From Candidatus Roseilinea sp. (lineage in GTDB: Bacteria; Chloroflexota; Anaerolineae; J036; Brachytrichaceae): a stretch of DNA of 32,875 nt. The translations under genes and the position numbers were made by a program. Numbering within the stretch: the first letter of the stretch is position 1; each line of letters begins with the position of its first letter. The notes beneath the pieces were generated by a model. That model ran no database searches. It was not told the origin of the DNA and saw nothing but the letters and a program-made list of their open reading frames with translations. Location of the stretch: NCBI GenBank assembly GCA_025055235.1, contig JANWYN010000104.1, positions 1 through 32,875 on the forward strand, read 5' to 3'. Positions 15,372-23,344 of the stretch are shown here, piece after piece.

Positions 15372-16655
15372 ATGAGCAGGGTAAATCAACTCTTCAGTCG
15401 CTTCTTCATCGGATTGGGCGCAGCGATGCTGCTTACACTGACAGCGTGTGTGGGCAGCCCCAGCTTCAGCAGTCTCTTCAACCGGCGGGTGACGCCGGCC
15501 GTGCCGGTGGATGTGTCGCCGAAAGTCGCTGCGCAACTGCGAGACTTCGACTTTGCCGTGCAGAGCCTGCGCGATTCCTACCTCAACGCCGATGCGATCA
15601 ATGATGCATGGCAGACGACCGTTGATGCTGAGCGCTTGAAGATTGCGCAGGGCGATGGCGATGAGGAGCGCCTCATCGAGAGCCTGCAAAAGATCATCTC
15701 AGCGCTGAACGACGAAGAGATAGTCGTGCTCCCGCCTGCGCAAAGCCAGCCGCAAGCGAGCGGCTCAGGCGCCTACTCCGGCATCGGTGTGCTGATCGAC
15801 CTGCCGCGCGAGGGCAAGGATCGCTTGCTGGTGTTGGCGGTATACCCTGATTCGCCAGCCGACCGCGCCGGCATCAAGCCGCACGATGCCATCGTCGCCA
15901 TCGAAGGCGAGCCGGTCACATTCGCCAAGCGCGACGAGCTGATCCCCAAACTGCGCGGCGAGACGGGCAGCAAGGTCACCATCACGGTGCGCACGCCCGG
16001 CCAGCCCCCGCGCGACGTCACCCTGACGCGCCGCCCGGTCGAGCCACGCAGCCCGATCAGCTACAAGCGCCTGCCCGATACGAACATCGGCTACATCGCG
16101 CCGAACCCGACGCAATTGGACACCATGCGCGCCGACACGGCCGATGCGCTGCGCGACCTGAGCGCCGATCGCAACGTGGACGGCGTAGTGCTCGACTTGC
16201 GCATCATCCGCGGCAACGAGTTCCCGCTTGAAGAGATGCTCACCCTCTTCGTGAACGGCCAAGTGGGCACCGTGCAGACGCGCGGCAAGAAGGAGAAGAT
16301 CGAGATCGCCGGCAAGAGCATCGCCGGCTCGCAGGAGCTGCCGCTGGCGGTGCTCGTCAGCGAGCTGACCAGCGGGCAGGCCGAGGCGTTTGCCGGTTTG
16401 CTGCAAGACTTAGGCCGCGCGCAGATCGTCGGTACAAAGACGAGCGGCCAGATCGCGCGCTTCACCACCGCTACATTGCCCAGCTCGCGCCTGCGCATTC
16501 AGATTCCCACCGGCGACTACATCGGTGTGAAGAACAACAGTTGGCGTGGCAAAGGCGTGACGCCGAATGTCTTGTCCGAATTGGCCTGGGAAGATTTCAC
16601 CGCCGAAAACGACCCGCACATCAAACAAGCGATTGACATCTTGACGGCGCCCTAA
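15372..16655 (+). CDS. S41 peptidase-like lipoprotein with PDZ domain, probably inactive
   Basis: A 427-residue predicted lipoprotein: signal peptide with lipobox LTAC at about 22-25, a helical region, a PDZ domain (about 130-220, YSGIGVLIDLP ... SPADRAGIKPHDAIVAIEGEPV), and a tail-specific-protease core (about 230-400). In active C-terminal processing proteases the catalytic Ser lies 11 residues before the Asp of QD, and the Lys 14 residues after it. Here those positions are Gly335 and Gln360 (around Asp346). Ser334 and Lys356 are nearby but out of register. It may therefore be a pseudoprotease acting through PDZ binding. The ATG has GAGG 6 bp upstream; an earlier in-frame GTG at 15360 is less likely. 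Confidence 0.85.
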   Translation: MSRVNQLFSRFFIGLGAAMLLTLTACVGSPSFSSLFNRRVTPAVPVDVSPKVAAQLRDFDFAVQSLRDSYLNADAINDAWQTTVDAERLKIAQGDGDEERLIESLQKIISALNDEEIVVLPPAQSQPQASGSGAYSGIGVLIDLPREGKDRLLVLAVYPDSPADRAGIKPHDAIVAIEGEPVTFAKRDELIPKLRGETGSKVTITVRTPGQPPRDVTLTRRPVEPRSPISYKRLPDTNIGYIAPNPTQLDTMRADTADALRDLSADRNVDGVVLDLRIIRGNEFPLEEMLTLFVNGQVGTVQTRGKKEKIEIAGKSIAGSQELPLAVLVSELTSGQAEAFAGLLQDLGRAQIVGTKTSGQIARFTTATLPSSRLRIQIPTGDYIGVKNNSWRGKGVTPNVLSELAWEDFTAENDPHIKQAIDILTAP

Positions 16656-16666
16656 CCGGTCAGGAG

Positions 16667-16683
16667 CGCGGCGGTCAGCCGCG
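16667..16683 (+). terminator. Intrinsic terminator-like hairpin after the S41-like gene
   Basis: CGCGGC-GGTCA-GCCGCG, a perfect 6-bp GC stem followed by TTTAATT, 11 bp past the stop. It abuts the stop codon of the convergent vanW-family gene at 16685. Confidence 0.55.
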
Positions 16684-16684
16684 T

Positions 16685-18517
16685 TTAATTCCTGACGATC
16701 GCACCTTCCGGCGGCGTGAAGTCCGGCCCATAGCGATAGACTGCCTGCCAGGGCACATACTTGCTCACCACGCGCTCGTTAATCAACGTCTCACCGTTGC
16801 GCGTGACCACGCGCGTGAAGAAGACCGTCGCGCCATCCACGGCGTAATCCACCTGCTTAGCCTGGCCGGGCGGCACCTCGCCCTCGGTGTCGCGCTCATA
16901 GATGTCCGGCCCGTGCGGCACCACGTCGGTGATGGTGGCCGGGCTGATGGTGACCTGCCGGCCATCCGGCGTGCCGTAGAACTTGAAGGTGAGCGTGACG
17001 CGCACCGGGTCGTAGATCGTCTCGATCAACAGATGGGCGTTCGTATCGTTGATGAACTTTAAGTCGGCGTAGGGTGAGAACACCGACGCATCGAAGCCGG
17101 GTCCCATGCCGCGCTCGTAGTAGCTGACGCGATAGCCGTGCGGATAACGCTCGACGATGGGGAATCCGGCGCGCAGCGCGGCCTGGTAGGCCGTGGTCGA
17201 GACCTGGCACACGCCGCCGCCGACACCCTTCACCGTCCGGTTGCCGACGATGATCAGACCTTCCTGGAAGCCCTCTTTCTCCGACACGTCGCCCAGATGT
17301 TCGTTGAACGAGAAGACTGCGCCGGGGGGCACGACGACCCCGTTGAAGCGCGCCGCCGCTACTTTGACGTTGGCCAGCCGGGCTGCGCTCGACCCCTTGA
17401 AGAAGGTGGTGGCTTGGGTGATGAGCTGCGTGATGCCGAGGTCTTGAGCGGTGGCCGTGGCCGGCACCGGCGCGGGCGTGATCTTGACCACCAGTGTCGC
17501 GGAGCGGTTGGTGCCGCGTGCCGCGGCTTCCAGCGCGTCCAGCGTGGCTTCGATGTCGAGCGCGCGCGCATCGCGCGAGGGGGCAATCGCGCGCAACTGC
17601 CCGGTGGCCGGGTTGAACGTGAAGCGCGCGTTCTGCGCCTGCTGTGCGACGGCTTTGCCCAGCGGCTCGACCATCGCACGCAGCTTTTCGCGCCGCAGCC
17701 GCACGCTGATGTTAGCCGGGTCGTCCGGCGGTTGCTCGATTAGCACGAAGTCGAGCATGTCGTCTTTGCGGATGCGGAACGCCTCGAGCGGCGGCAGCGG
17801 GTTGCCGGCGTCGTCCCAGCGCGGCGTCATCACGATCAGGTCATTGCTCACGATGCGCGCGATTTCGTCGGCAGCCGCAGCGACCGAAACAACTCTTGGC
17901 TCGAGTGTCTTGTAAGGTAACACGATGTCCGCCGGCCGGTTCGCCATCATCGCCGAGCGGATCAACCGAATGGCCATCGCTTCGTCCAACTCGCGGCCTA
18001 CTTGCGAAGGCGATGCGCGCGGGACGCCGCCCTCGAACACGATGCGCGCATCTATGGCCGGCCGTTCGGTTTGCCTGGCCACCTGTCGCACGATGTGTGC
18101 GATCTCGCTGTCGTCCAGCCGCACCACCGGCGACACATCTACGCCCTGCCACCACGCCTCGAAGCGCTGGCGGATCTGCGTCTGCAGGTCGCCTCGACGC
18201 CCCACGCTGAGCGCGACGCGCGCCGTCTCCGCCGGATCGAGGCCGACGCCGAAGTCGGCCGGGCGAAAGACGTAGCGCTGGTCGGCTGCTTGCACGGTGA
18301 TCGCCGGCAGATGAAAGTATTTGGATTGGATCTGCGCGATGGCGAAGACTTCCTCCGGCGTCATGCCGCTCAGGTCTATGCCTTGCAAGCGCACGCCGGG
18401 GAAGACGCGGTTCTGGTAGTTGACGTGGTGGTAGGCCAGCATGCCGGCCGCGTACGCCAGGCCGACGACCAGCGTCGCGAACAGCAGGTATAGCGGACGA
18501 AACAACCCTCTGAGCAT
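16685..18517 (-). CDS. VanW family protein with peptidoglycan-binding-like and G5 domains
   Basis: Predicted 610-residue envelope protein. A single N-terminal membrane helix (about 5-28) anchors it outside the membrane. Next come PG_binding_4-type repeats (about 45-330; VFPGVRLQGIDLSGMTPEEV is the signature opening), the VanW core (about 380-520) with GGGVCQVSTTAYQAALRAG and IVERYPHGYRVSYYERG, and a G5-like C-terminus ending near RNGETLINERVVSKYVPW. Proteins of this build are common in Gram-positive bacteria and Chloroflexota and are thought to act at the cell wall; the exact role is unknown. ATG 18517 is preferred because AAGGA lies 10 bp upstream and the helix starts directly after it. A -10-like TAAAAT is at 18560-18565. 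Confidence 0.9.
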   Translation of the reverse strand: MLRGLFRPLYLLFATLVVGLAYAAGMLAYHHVNYQNRVFPGVRLQGIDLSGMTPEEVFAIAQIQSKYFHLPAITVQAADQRYVFRPADFGVGLDPAETARVALSVGRRGDLQTQIRQRFEAWWQGVDVSPVVRLDDSEIAHIVRQVARQTERPAIDARIVFEGGVPRASPSQVGRELDEAMAIRLIRSAMMANRPADIVLPYKTLEPRVVSVAAAADEIARIVSNDLIVMTPRWDDAGNPLPPLEAFRIRKDDMLDFVLIEQPPDDPANISVRLRREKLRAMVEPLGKAVAQQAQNARFTFNPATGQLRAIAPSRDARALDIEATLDALEAAARGTNRSATLVVKITPAPVPATATAQDLGITQLITQATTFFKGSSAARLANVKVAAARFNGVVVPPGAVFSFNEHLGDVSEKEGFQEGLIIVGNRTVKGVGGGVCQVSTTAYQAALRAGFPIVERYPHGYRVSYYERGMGPGFDASVFSPYADLKFINDTNAHLLIETIYDPVRVTLTFKFYGTPDGRQVTISPATITDVVPHGPDIYERDTEGEVPPGQAKQVDYAVDGATVFFTRVVTRNGETLINERVVSKYVPWQAVYRYGPDFTPPEGAIVRN

Positions 18518-18559
18518 CGTTCGCGCGTCCTTCGCAGCGATGTGCGAACGACGCACCGA

Positions 18560-18565
18560 ATTTTA
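18560..18565 (-). promoter_or_regulatory. -10 box TAAAAT for the vanW-family gene
   Basis: TAAAAT on the minus strand, 42 bp upstream of ATG 18517. A 32-bp near-palindrome (18579-18610) covers the -35 position. Confidence 0.4.
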
Positions 18566-18578
18566 TCCACTCGCATGC

Positions 18579-18610
18579 GCGAACCACCCGCCGGCCGGGC
18601 GGTGATTCGC
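18579..18610. repeat. 32-bp near-palindrome upstream of the vanW-family promoter
   Basis: Arms GCGAACCACC... and ...GGTGATTCGC pair around a GGCC centre with few mismatches (about 13 of 16 positions). It lies between the KDPG aldolase stop (18638) and the TAAAAT box. It could be an operator for the gene at 18517 or a transcript hairpin after the aldolase gene. Confidence 0.5.
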
Positions 18611-18637
18611 GGTCGCAGTGGGTTCGCTCCTCGCTGC

Positions 18638-19294
18638 TTACGCGACTTTCGCTGCGTTGCGTGCTTCGTCCAGCATGGCGCGGGCTGCGGCAGCGAGCGC
18701 ATCCCACTTACTCGAGTCGAGCAGGTGACCGGGCAGCGCGCCGGCGTTCAGGCCTACAAGTTGCGCGCCGGCGGCCAGATACGCCTGCGTTTCGCATGGC
18801 TGCACTGCGCCGCTTACCCACAGCGGGATATCGGGCAGCGGCCCGCGCAAGGCGCGGATGAAGGCCGGGCCGCCGATGGCGCCTGCGGGGAAGACCTTGA
18901 CCACGTGCGCGCCTAGACGCCAAGCGTGCACGATCTCGGTCGGCGTCATGCCGGCAGGGATGGCGACCACGCCGGCTTCGCGGCTGGGACGGATGATATC
19001 GGTCTCGCAGATAGGCGAGACGAGGAACTGCGCGCCGGCTTCGATGCACTGGCGCGCCTCGGCAGCGCTGGTCACCGTGCCGGCGCCGATCAACACGCCC
19101 TCGGGCGCGTCCGCACACAGGGTTTTGATCACGTCTAGCGCGCCGGGCACGGTCATTGTGACCTCCACGCAGCGGAAGCCGCCGGCGATCAGGGCACGCG
19201 CCAATCCCAGTGCGCGCTCGGCTTCGGCAACGCGAATGATGGCAACGATCTGCTCGTGGAACAGCGCACGCAGGCGGCGTTCGATGGGGAGCAT
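18638..19294 (-). CDS. eda: KDPG/KHG aldolase (2-dehydro-3-deoxy-phosphogluconate aldolase)
   Basis: A 218-residue class I aldolase with a TIM-barrel fold that cleaves 2-keto-3-deoxy-6-phosphogluconate or 4-hydroxy-2-oxoglutarate to pyruvate plus an aldehyde. The Schiff-base lysine is Lys133 in VVKVFPAG, and the acid/base glutamate is Glu44 in CVEVTM. GAGTVT, SPICETDI and IPAGMTPTEI complete the pattern. The EVTMTVPGA version differs from E. coli EVTLRT but is common in other phyla. No other Entner-Doudoroff gene is adjacent, so its pathway (sugar acid breakdown or hydroxyproline/4-hydroxy-2-oxoglutarate) is open. The start is ATG 19294. Confidence 0.93.
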   Translation of the reverse strand: MLPIERRLRALFHEQIVAIIRVAEAERALGLARALIAGGFRCVEVTMTVPGALDVIKTLCADAPEGVLIGAGTVTSAAEARQCIEAGAQFLVSPICETDIIRPSREAGVVAIPAGMTPTEIVHAWRLGAHVVKVFPAGAIGGPAFIRALRGPLPDIPLWVSGAVQPCETQAYLAAGAQLVGLNAGALPGHLLDSSKWDALAAAARAMLDEARNAAKVA

Positions 19295-19305
19295 GGCGTC
19301 TTTTT

Positions 19306-19333
19306 ACGTATTACGTCTTGCGTCCGGCGTCTT
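19306..19333. repeat. Degenerate heptamer tandem repeat
   Basis: ACGTATT, ACGTCTT, GCGTCCG, GCGTCTT, followed by GCG: four 7-bp units just upstream of the aldolase start. The rest of this 152-bp gap shows no convincing gene. Confidence 0.4.
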
Positions 19334-19446
19334 GCGGATCGCGTGTTGACGGACAAATACCTAACAGCGTGCGCTTCACCTGCACCGCAAAGCGCAGCGG
19401 AGCGCCGTCAGGTGCAAGTACTTCTATAGGCAGCGCCCGATTTCGC

Positions 19447-19834
19447 TTACCATACAGCTTGAATGGGATATCTGGCAATGTTAGGATCGGCACTGACCAA
19501 TGCCGCTCCTTCCACCATTGCTTGTGCCACCAACAAACGGTCAAAGGGATCTTTGTGATACGCAGGCAAGCTCTCCAGCGCCAGTATGTGTTCCAACGTA
19601 ATCGGCAGTATCTCGATATTGTTCGTTCGCTGTTGACTCTCCACGATCTCTTTCAAAGCCAAAGTCAGCCGCAACCTGCCCAATTGCGATTTGATCTGTA
19701 CTTCCCAAACACTGACCACGCTGAGTAGCAGAACATTCTGGCGATCTTGACACAGTGCCAGAGCGAGCGGCGAAAGCTTGGCAGGTTCACTATCCCACCA
19801 GATGAACGTATGTTGTATCCAGCAATAACTTCAT
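19447..19834 (-). pseudogene. VapC-type PIN-domain toxin, frameshifted near its N-terminus
   Basis: The reading frame starts at ATG 19834 with MKLLLDT, the normal opening of a PIN nuclease, then runs into a stop after 14 codons. Removing one base near 19811-19815 joins it to HTFIWWDSEPAKLSPLALAL, and the frame then runs to 19447. The total of 388 nt is one more than a multiple of three. In the joined protein (about 128 residues) all four acidic PIN positions are there: Asp in LLLDT, Glu in SVWEVQIK, Asp in KDPFDRLLVAQ and Asp in SADPNI. So only the single base breaks it: a recent mutation or a sequencing error. The ATG overlaps the antitoxin stop (ATGA), the classic vapBC coupling. Confidence 0.8.
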
Positions 19835-20052
19835 GTGTTGCCTGTCCAGAATTCCTCAGGTAAAGGTTCATCGAAATCGGGACTTATCCAAATTGCTCCC
19901 GCATGTAAACCTGCTACACGACCAGAGATAGGTGCAAGACGGGCAACGGGTGTCGTCCCATCGGTGAGGATCCATTCAACACCTGAGGCAATTTGGGTAA
20001 GCAACTCTTGAAACCGCGCTTGTGCTTCCTTTACATCAATTTGCTTCAACAT
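19831..20052 (-). CDS. Phd/YefM-type antitoxin
   Basis: A 73-residue antitoxin. MLKQIDVKEAQARFQELLTQ is the dimerising DNA-binding head of the prevent-host-death family; TTPVARLAPI is its conserved strand; the acidic tail ISPDFDEPLPEEFW would wrap the toxin. An AAGGAG ribosome site lies 8-9 bp upstream of ATG 20052, one of the best in the window. Its stop overlaps the toxin start by 4 bp. With the toxin frameshifted, it may now act only as an autorepressor. Confidence 0.88.
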   Translation of the reverse strand: MLKQIDVKEAQARFQELLTQIASGVEWILTDGTTPVARLAPISGRVAGLHAGAIWISPDFDEPLPEEFWTGNT

Positions 20053-20093
20053 CAGACTATCTCCTTATGAGCAAAAGCATCCCTTGCTCTGAG

Positions 20094-20118
20094 TTGTCCG
20101 CCACTCGGAGTCGCCGGG
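20094..20118 (+). repeat. Dispersed palindromic repeat family A, copy 4 (degenerate)
   Basis: TTGTCCGCCACT, CGG, AGTCGCCGGGC. About 21 of 26 positions agree with the TTGCCCGCGACT... core of the other copies, in the same orientation. It lies between the antitoxin start and the citrate synthase stop (116-bp gap). Confidence 0.45.
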
Positions 20119-20168
20119 CAAGCGTCGTGGTCTGCTGGAGAGCATGCAGTGATCGTATGCCGCGCGAC

Positions 20169-21341
20169 CTACTTCCGCTGATCCAGCGGAACATAGTGCA
20201 CGTTCAGCGGGCCGATGTATTCGGACTGCGGACGAATGAGCACGTTGTCCTTGTATTGCTCGATCACGTGTGCGGCCCAACCGGCCATGCGCGCACAGGC
20301 AAACATCGGCGTGAACAGGTCAATCGGGATGCCGGTGTAATACAGCATCGAGGCGCTGTAGAAGTCCACGTTCGGGTAGAGTTCGCGATGGCGACGGACG
20401 GCCTCGACGACCCTAAGCGACATCTCGTAATACTTGGGCTGGCCCACCTTGCGCCCGAGCTTCGCCGCCCACTTGTTCAAATGCTCCGAGCGCGGGTCGC
20501 CGCTCTTGTAGATGCGATGGCCGAAGCCCATGATCTTGCGCTTCGCAGCGAACATGGCGTCAATGTAAGCGTCAACGTTCTCGACCTCGCCGATCTCCAG
20601 CAGCATGCGCATGGTGGCTTCGTTGGCGCCGCCGTGCAGCGGCCCCTTGAGCGATGCGAACGCGCTCGATACTGCCGAGTGCAGGTCGGCCTGCGTGCTG
20701 GCCACCACGCGCGCGGTGAACGTGCTTGCGTTCATGCCGTGATCGGCCAGCAGGATGAAATACATGTTCAGCGCCTGCACAAAGTCCGGATCGGTGTCTG
20801 CCCCCAACATGTAGAGCGTGTTGGCGGCATGGCTCAAGCGCGGGTTCGGCGCGATCGGCTCTTTGCCGGTGCGCAGGCGCTGATACGCTGCGCATAGCGT
20901 GGGAAGTTGCGCGATCAGCCGCACGGCTTTACGCTGCGTCGCCTCGATGCTGATGTCCTCGATTTCGGGGTCGTAGAACGACAGGGAGGACACGGCTACC
21001 CGCAGCGCCTCCATCGGCACGGAATCGCGCGGCAGGCTGCGCAACAGGTCATACACCGGTGCAGGCAACCAGCGGTTGGCCACCAGGCGCGCGTTGAAGT
21101 CGGCCAGCTCCGAACGGTTGGGCAGGTGGCCGTTCAACAACAGGAAGGCCACCTCCTCGTAGCTGGCTTGTTCGGCCAGTTCGTGGATGTTGATGCCGCG
21201 ATACAGCAACGTGCTGTTCGGGCCATCCACAGCGCTGATTTCCGTTTGCACCGCGACTACGCCATCGAGCCCCTTCACGAAGGGCGGTTTGGTCGTCGTC
21301 GGGCTGCCGTTGGCAGAGGCAGCGGGGGATGAAGTCGTCAT
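20169..21341 (-). CDS. gltA: Citrate synthase
   Basis: A 390-residue enzyme that condenses acetyl-CoA with oxaloacetate. The active-site pieces are in place: His in GPLHGGANE, His in GFGHRIYKSGDPR, and Asp in NVDFYSASML; ADHGMNASTFTARV is the usual preceding segment. The size fits the short two-domain dimeric type, which also includes 2-methylcitrate synthases, so some propionyl-CoA activity cannot be excluded. ATG 21341 is the start, with AGGAG 6 bp upstream; an in-frame TTG at 21347 is not needed. It follows the pseudouridine synthase by 2 bp, so the two are probably cotranscribed. With the E1 genes it links pyruvate to the TCA cycle. Confidence 0.96.
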   Translation of the reverse strand: MTTSSPAASANGSPTTTKPPFVKGLDGVVAVQTEISAVDGPNSTLLYRGINIHELAEQASYEEVAFLLLNGHLPNRSELADFNARLVANRWLPAPVYDLLRSLPRDSVPMEALRVAVSSLSFYDPEIEDISIEATQRKAVRLIAQLPTLCAAYQRLRTGKEPIAPNPRLSHAANTLYMLGADTDPDFVQALNMYFILLADHGMNASTFTARVVASTQADLHSAVSSAFASLKGPLHGGANEATMRMLLEIGEVENVDAYIDAMFAAKRKIMGFGHRIYKSGDPRSEHLNKWAAKLGRKVGQPKYYEMSLRVVEAVRRHRELYPNVDFYSASMLYYTGIPIDLFTPMFACARMAGWAAHVIEQYKDNVLIRPQSEYIGPLNVHYVPLDQRK

Positions 21342-21343
21342 AC

Positions 21344-22024
21344 TCAACTCCTACTTCTTTTGGCGTTTGGCTTTCTACGTCGCACCGTCGCCGGCGACTG
21401 GAGGTTCGAGTGCATCGGCGAGCGATTGTGGATTATAGAATCGAGTTCGGATTCGCTCAGGTCGCGCCACTGGCCCGGCGCCAGCCCGGCAATGGTGATC
21501 GGGCCGATGGCAACGCGCACCAGCCGTAGCGTCGGCCAGCCGACCGCCGCGGTCATGTGGCGCACCTGGCGCTTCTTCCCCTCGCGCATTACGATCTCCA
21601 GCCAAGTCGTCGGGCCGTGCGGTGTGATGGGTTTGCCGCGTGGCGGGAGATCCGGCTCGCTGCTCAGCACGCGCGCTTGGCAGGGCAGGGTGCGGTAGCC
21701 CTTGATCGTCACGCCGCGTCTTAGTCGTTGCAGCGCTTCCTCTGTCGGAATACCTTCGACCTGAACGTAGTACGTCTTCGGTAGCTTATAGCGCGGGTCG
21801 GTGAGCCGATGGATGAGCGCGCCGTTGTCGCTCAGGATGAGCAGACCTTCGCTGTCGTAATCGAGCCGGCCCGCTGCATACACGCCCTTGGGCAGGCCGA
21901 ATTCGCTCAGCGTGCGCTTGGGCGGTGAAGCGTTCGCTGCGCCGGCGGCACGTTCGGATCGCTCCTCGTGCGTGAACGACGACAGGACGCCGAACGGCTT
22001 GAAGAACGCGATCGCGCGTGGCAT
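21344..22024 (-). CDS. rluE: RluE/RsuA-family 23S rRNA pseudouridine synthase
   Basis: A 226-residue pseudouridine synthase without an S4 domain. It starts directly with the catalytic fold (IAFFKPFGVLSSF), has the catalytic Asp55 in AGRLDYDSEGLLILSDNG, and the late motif REGKKRQVRHMTAAVG. The absence of S4 and the short N-terminus match E. coli RluE (which modifies U2457 of 23S rRNA) better than RsuA or RluB. The tail beyond about residue 200 is basic and low in complexity. It is divergent from a 77-residue gene with 23 bp between starts, so the two promoters must overlap the coding ends. Confidence 0.9.
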   Translation of the reverse strand: MPRAIAFFKPFGVLSSFTHEERSERAAGAANASPPKRTLSEFGLPKGVYAAGRLDYDSEGLLILSDNGALIHRLTDPRYKLPKTYYVQVEGIPTEEALQRLRRGVTIKGYRTLPCQARVLSSEPDLPPRGKPITPHGPTTWLEIVMREGKKRQVRHMTAAVGWPTLRLVRVAIGPITIAGLAPGQWRDLSESELDSIIHNRSPMHSNLQSPATVRRRKPNAKRSRS

Positions 22025-22031
22025 GCGTTTG

Positions 22032-22037
22032 GTATCA
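22032..22037 (+). promoter_or_regulatory. -10-like TATCAT, near-leaderless promoter
   Basis: TATCAT ends 10 bp before ATG 22048, and there is no Shine-Dalgarno sequence. The reverse strand reads ATGATA here, so the site could serve both divergent genes. Confidence 0.35.
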
Positions 22038-22047
22038 TCGTTGCGAC

Positions 22048-22281
22048 ATGTCGGAAGTCAAGCCTGCCTCTCCATCTGAAAGCGCACATGCGCCGAAGAT
22101 CACCGTCAAGTTCCTCGTTGATGGGCAAGAAGTCGGCATGCTGGTGTTGAGCCCGAAGCAATTCAGCACCGGCAGCACGGGCTTCTTCGCCAGTGGCAAA
22201 TTGTCACTGGGTGATGAAGCGGAGAAAGGCTACCAGGCGCAAGTGCAGTTGGTGCGCATCGGCAGCAAGCCCGCCAAGTAG
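22048..22281 (+). CDS. Small conserved-looking protein of unknown function
   Basis: A 77-residue protein I do not recognise. It has a Ser/Pro/Ala-rich head (1-16), then alternating hydrophobic stretches that suggest a small beta protein: KITVKFLVDGQEVGMLVLSP, STGSTGFFASGKLSL and YQAQVQLVRIGSK. There is no signal peptide, membrane helix or metal motif. The codon use matches the neighbours. The start is chosen at ATG 22048, just after a -10-like box, instead of an in-frame ATG at 22018 that would overlap rluE. Confidence 0.65.
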   Translation: MSEVKPASPSESAHAPKITVKFLVDGQEVGMLVLSPKQFSTGSTGFFASGKLSLGDEAEKGYQAQVQLVRIGSKPAK

Positions 22282-22378
22282 TTGCAGAGCTGGCCAGCAG
22301 GCGCGACTGATAAGCAGGCGCGGTCGGCGAGCTGCGAGGTGAATTTGCGCTGCATCGCGCCGACCAATTAGGAGAGCT

Positions 22379-23338
22379 ATGAAAATTCTCGTCACCGGCG
22401 GTGCCGGCTTCATCGGCTCGCACGTGTGCGATCGGCTGATTGCGGATGGCCACTATGTGATTGCGATGGACAATTTCATCACCGGCTCACGCAACAACAT
22501 CGCGCACTTGATCGGTCATCCGCAATTTGAATTCATCGAGTGTGACATCATCGAATCGTGTTGGGTGCAAGGGCCGTTGGATGCAGTGTTGAACCTGGCC
22601 TCGCCGGCCAGCCCGGTAGGCTACCTCGACCATCCTATCGAGACGATGCTGGTGGGGTCGCACGGCACGCACAATGCGCTGGAGTTGGCGCGCCGGAAGG
22701 GCGCGCGCTTCCTGCAAGCGAGCACCAGCGAAGTCTACGGCGACCCGTTGGAACATCCGCAACGCGAGAGCTACTGGGGCAATGTCAACCCGGTTGGTGT
22801 GCGCTCTGTGTATGACGAAGCCAAACGCTTCGCCGAGGCGCTGACCATGGCTTATCACCGCAAGTTCGGCGTGGAGACGCGCATCGTGCGCATCTTCAAC
22901 ACCTATGGGCCGCGGATGGACATCAGCGACGGCCGGGTGGTGCCCAACTTTGTCGCCCAGGCGGTGCGCAACCAACCGTTGACCGTATACGGCGATGGCA
23001 CTGCGACGCGTGCGTTTTGCTACGTCAGCGACCTGGTGGACGGCCTGTTGCGCCTGTTGTGGAGCGACGAGGTGATGCCGGTGAACATCGGCAGCCCACA
23101 CGAGATGACGATCCTCGAATTCGCCCAGGCCGTGAAAGCCGCCGCCGGCCCGGAGTGCACCAGCGAGATCGTGTTCTACCAGCCGAAGCAGGAGCGCATC
23201 GCCGACGACCCGCAGCGCCGCCGGCCGGACATCACCCGCGCCCGCACCATCCTGGGGTGGGAGCCCAAGGTCTCGTTGGAAGAGGGGCTGCGCAAGACGA
23301 TTGACTACTTCCGCGCCCTGGCACGTCAGCCGGTGTGA
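22379..23338 (+). CDS. NAD-dependent epimerase/dehydratase, UDP-glucuronate decarboxylase-like
   Basis: A 319-residue extended short-chain dehydrogenase acting on nucleotide sugars. The NAD motif GGAGFIGSH is at 7-15; the catalytic set is the Thr/Ser pair in [11 protein letters not shown] and Y145-x3-K149 in YDEAKR. The stretches [23 protein letters not shown] and [10 protein letters not shown] are those of UDP-xylose synthase (UXS), which converts UDP-glucuronate to UDP-xylose. Close relatives include dTDP-glucose dehydratases, so the substrate is inferred. A good AGGAG lies 5 bp upstream of the ATG. It is followed by a cluster of hairpins and a convergent acyltransferase. Confidence 0.93.
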   Translation: MKILVTGGAGFIGSHVCDRLIADGHYVIAMDNFITGSRNNIAHLIGHPQFEFIECDIIESCWVQGPLDAVLNLASPASPVGYLDHPIETMLVGSHGTHNALELARRKGARFLQASTSEVYGDPLEHPQRESYWGNVNPVGVRSVYDEAKRFAEALTMAYHRKFGVETRIVRIFNTYGPRMDISDGRVVPNFVAQAVRNQPLTVYGDGTATRAFCYVSDLVDGLLRLLWSDEVMPVNIGSPHEMTILEFAQAVKAAAGPECTSEIVFYQPKQERIADDPQRRRPDITRARTILGWEPKVSLEEGLRKTIDYFRALARQPV

Positions 23339-23344
23339 GAAACT

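Noticed and set aside
19311..19544. 77-codon minus-strand frame between the aldolase and the toxin
   Set aside because: It overlaps the 3' end of the toxin gene and a heptamer repeat, starts with a Trp/His-rich run typical of a shadow, and has no ribosome site.
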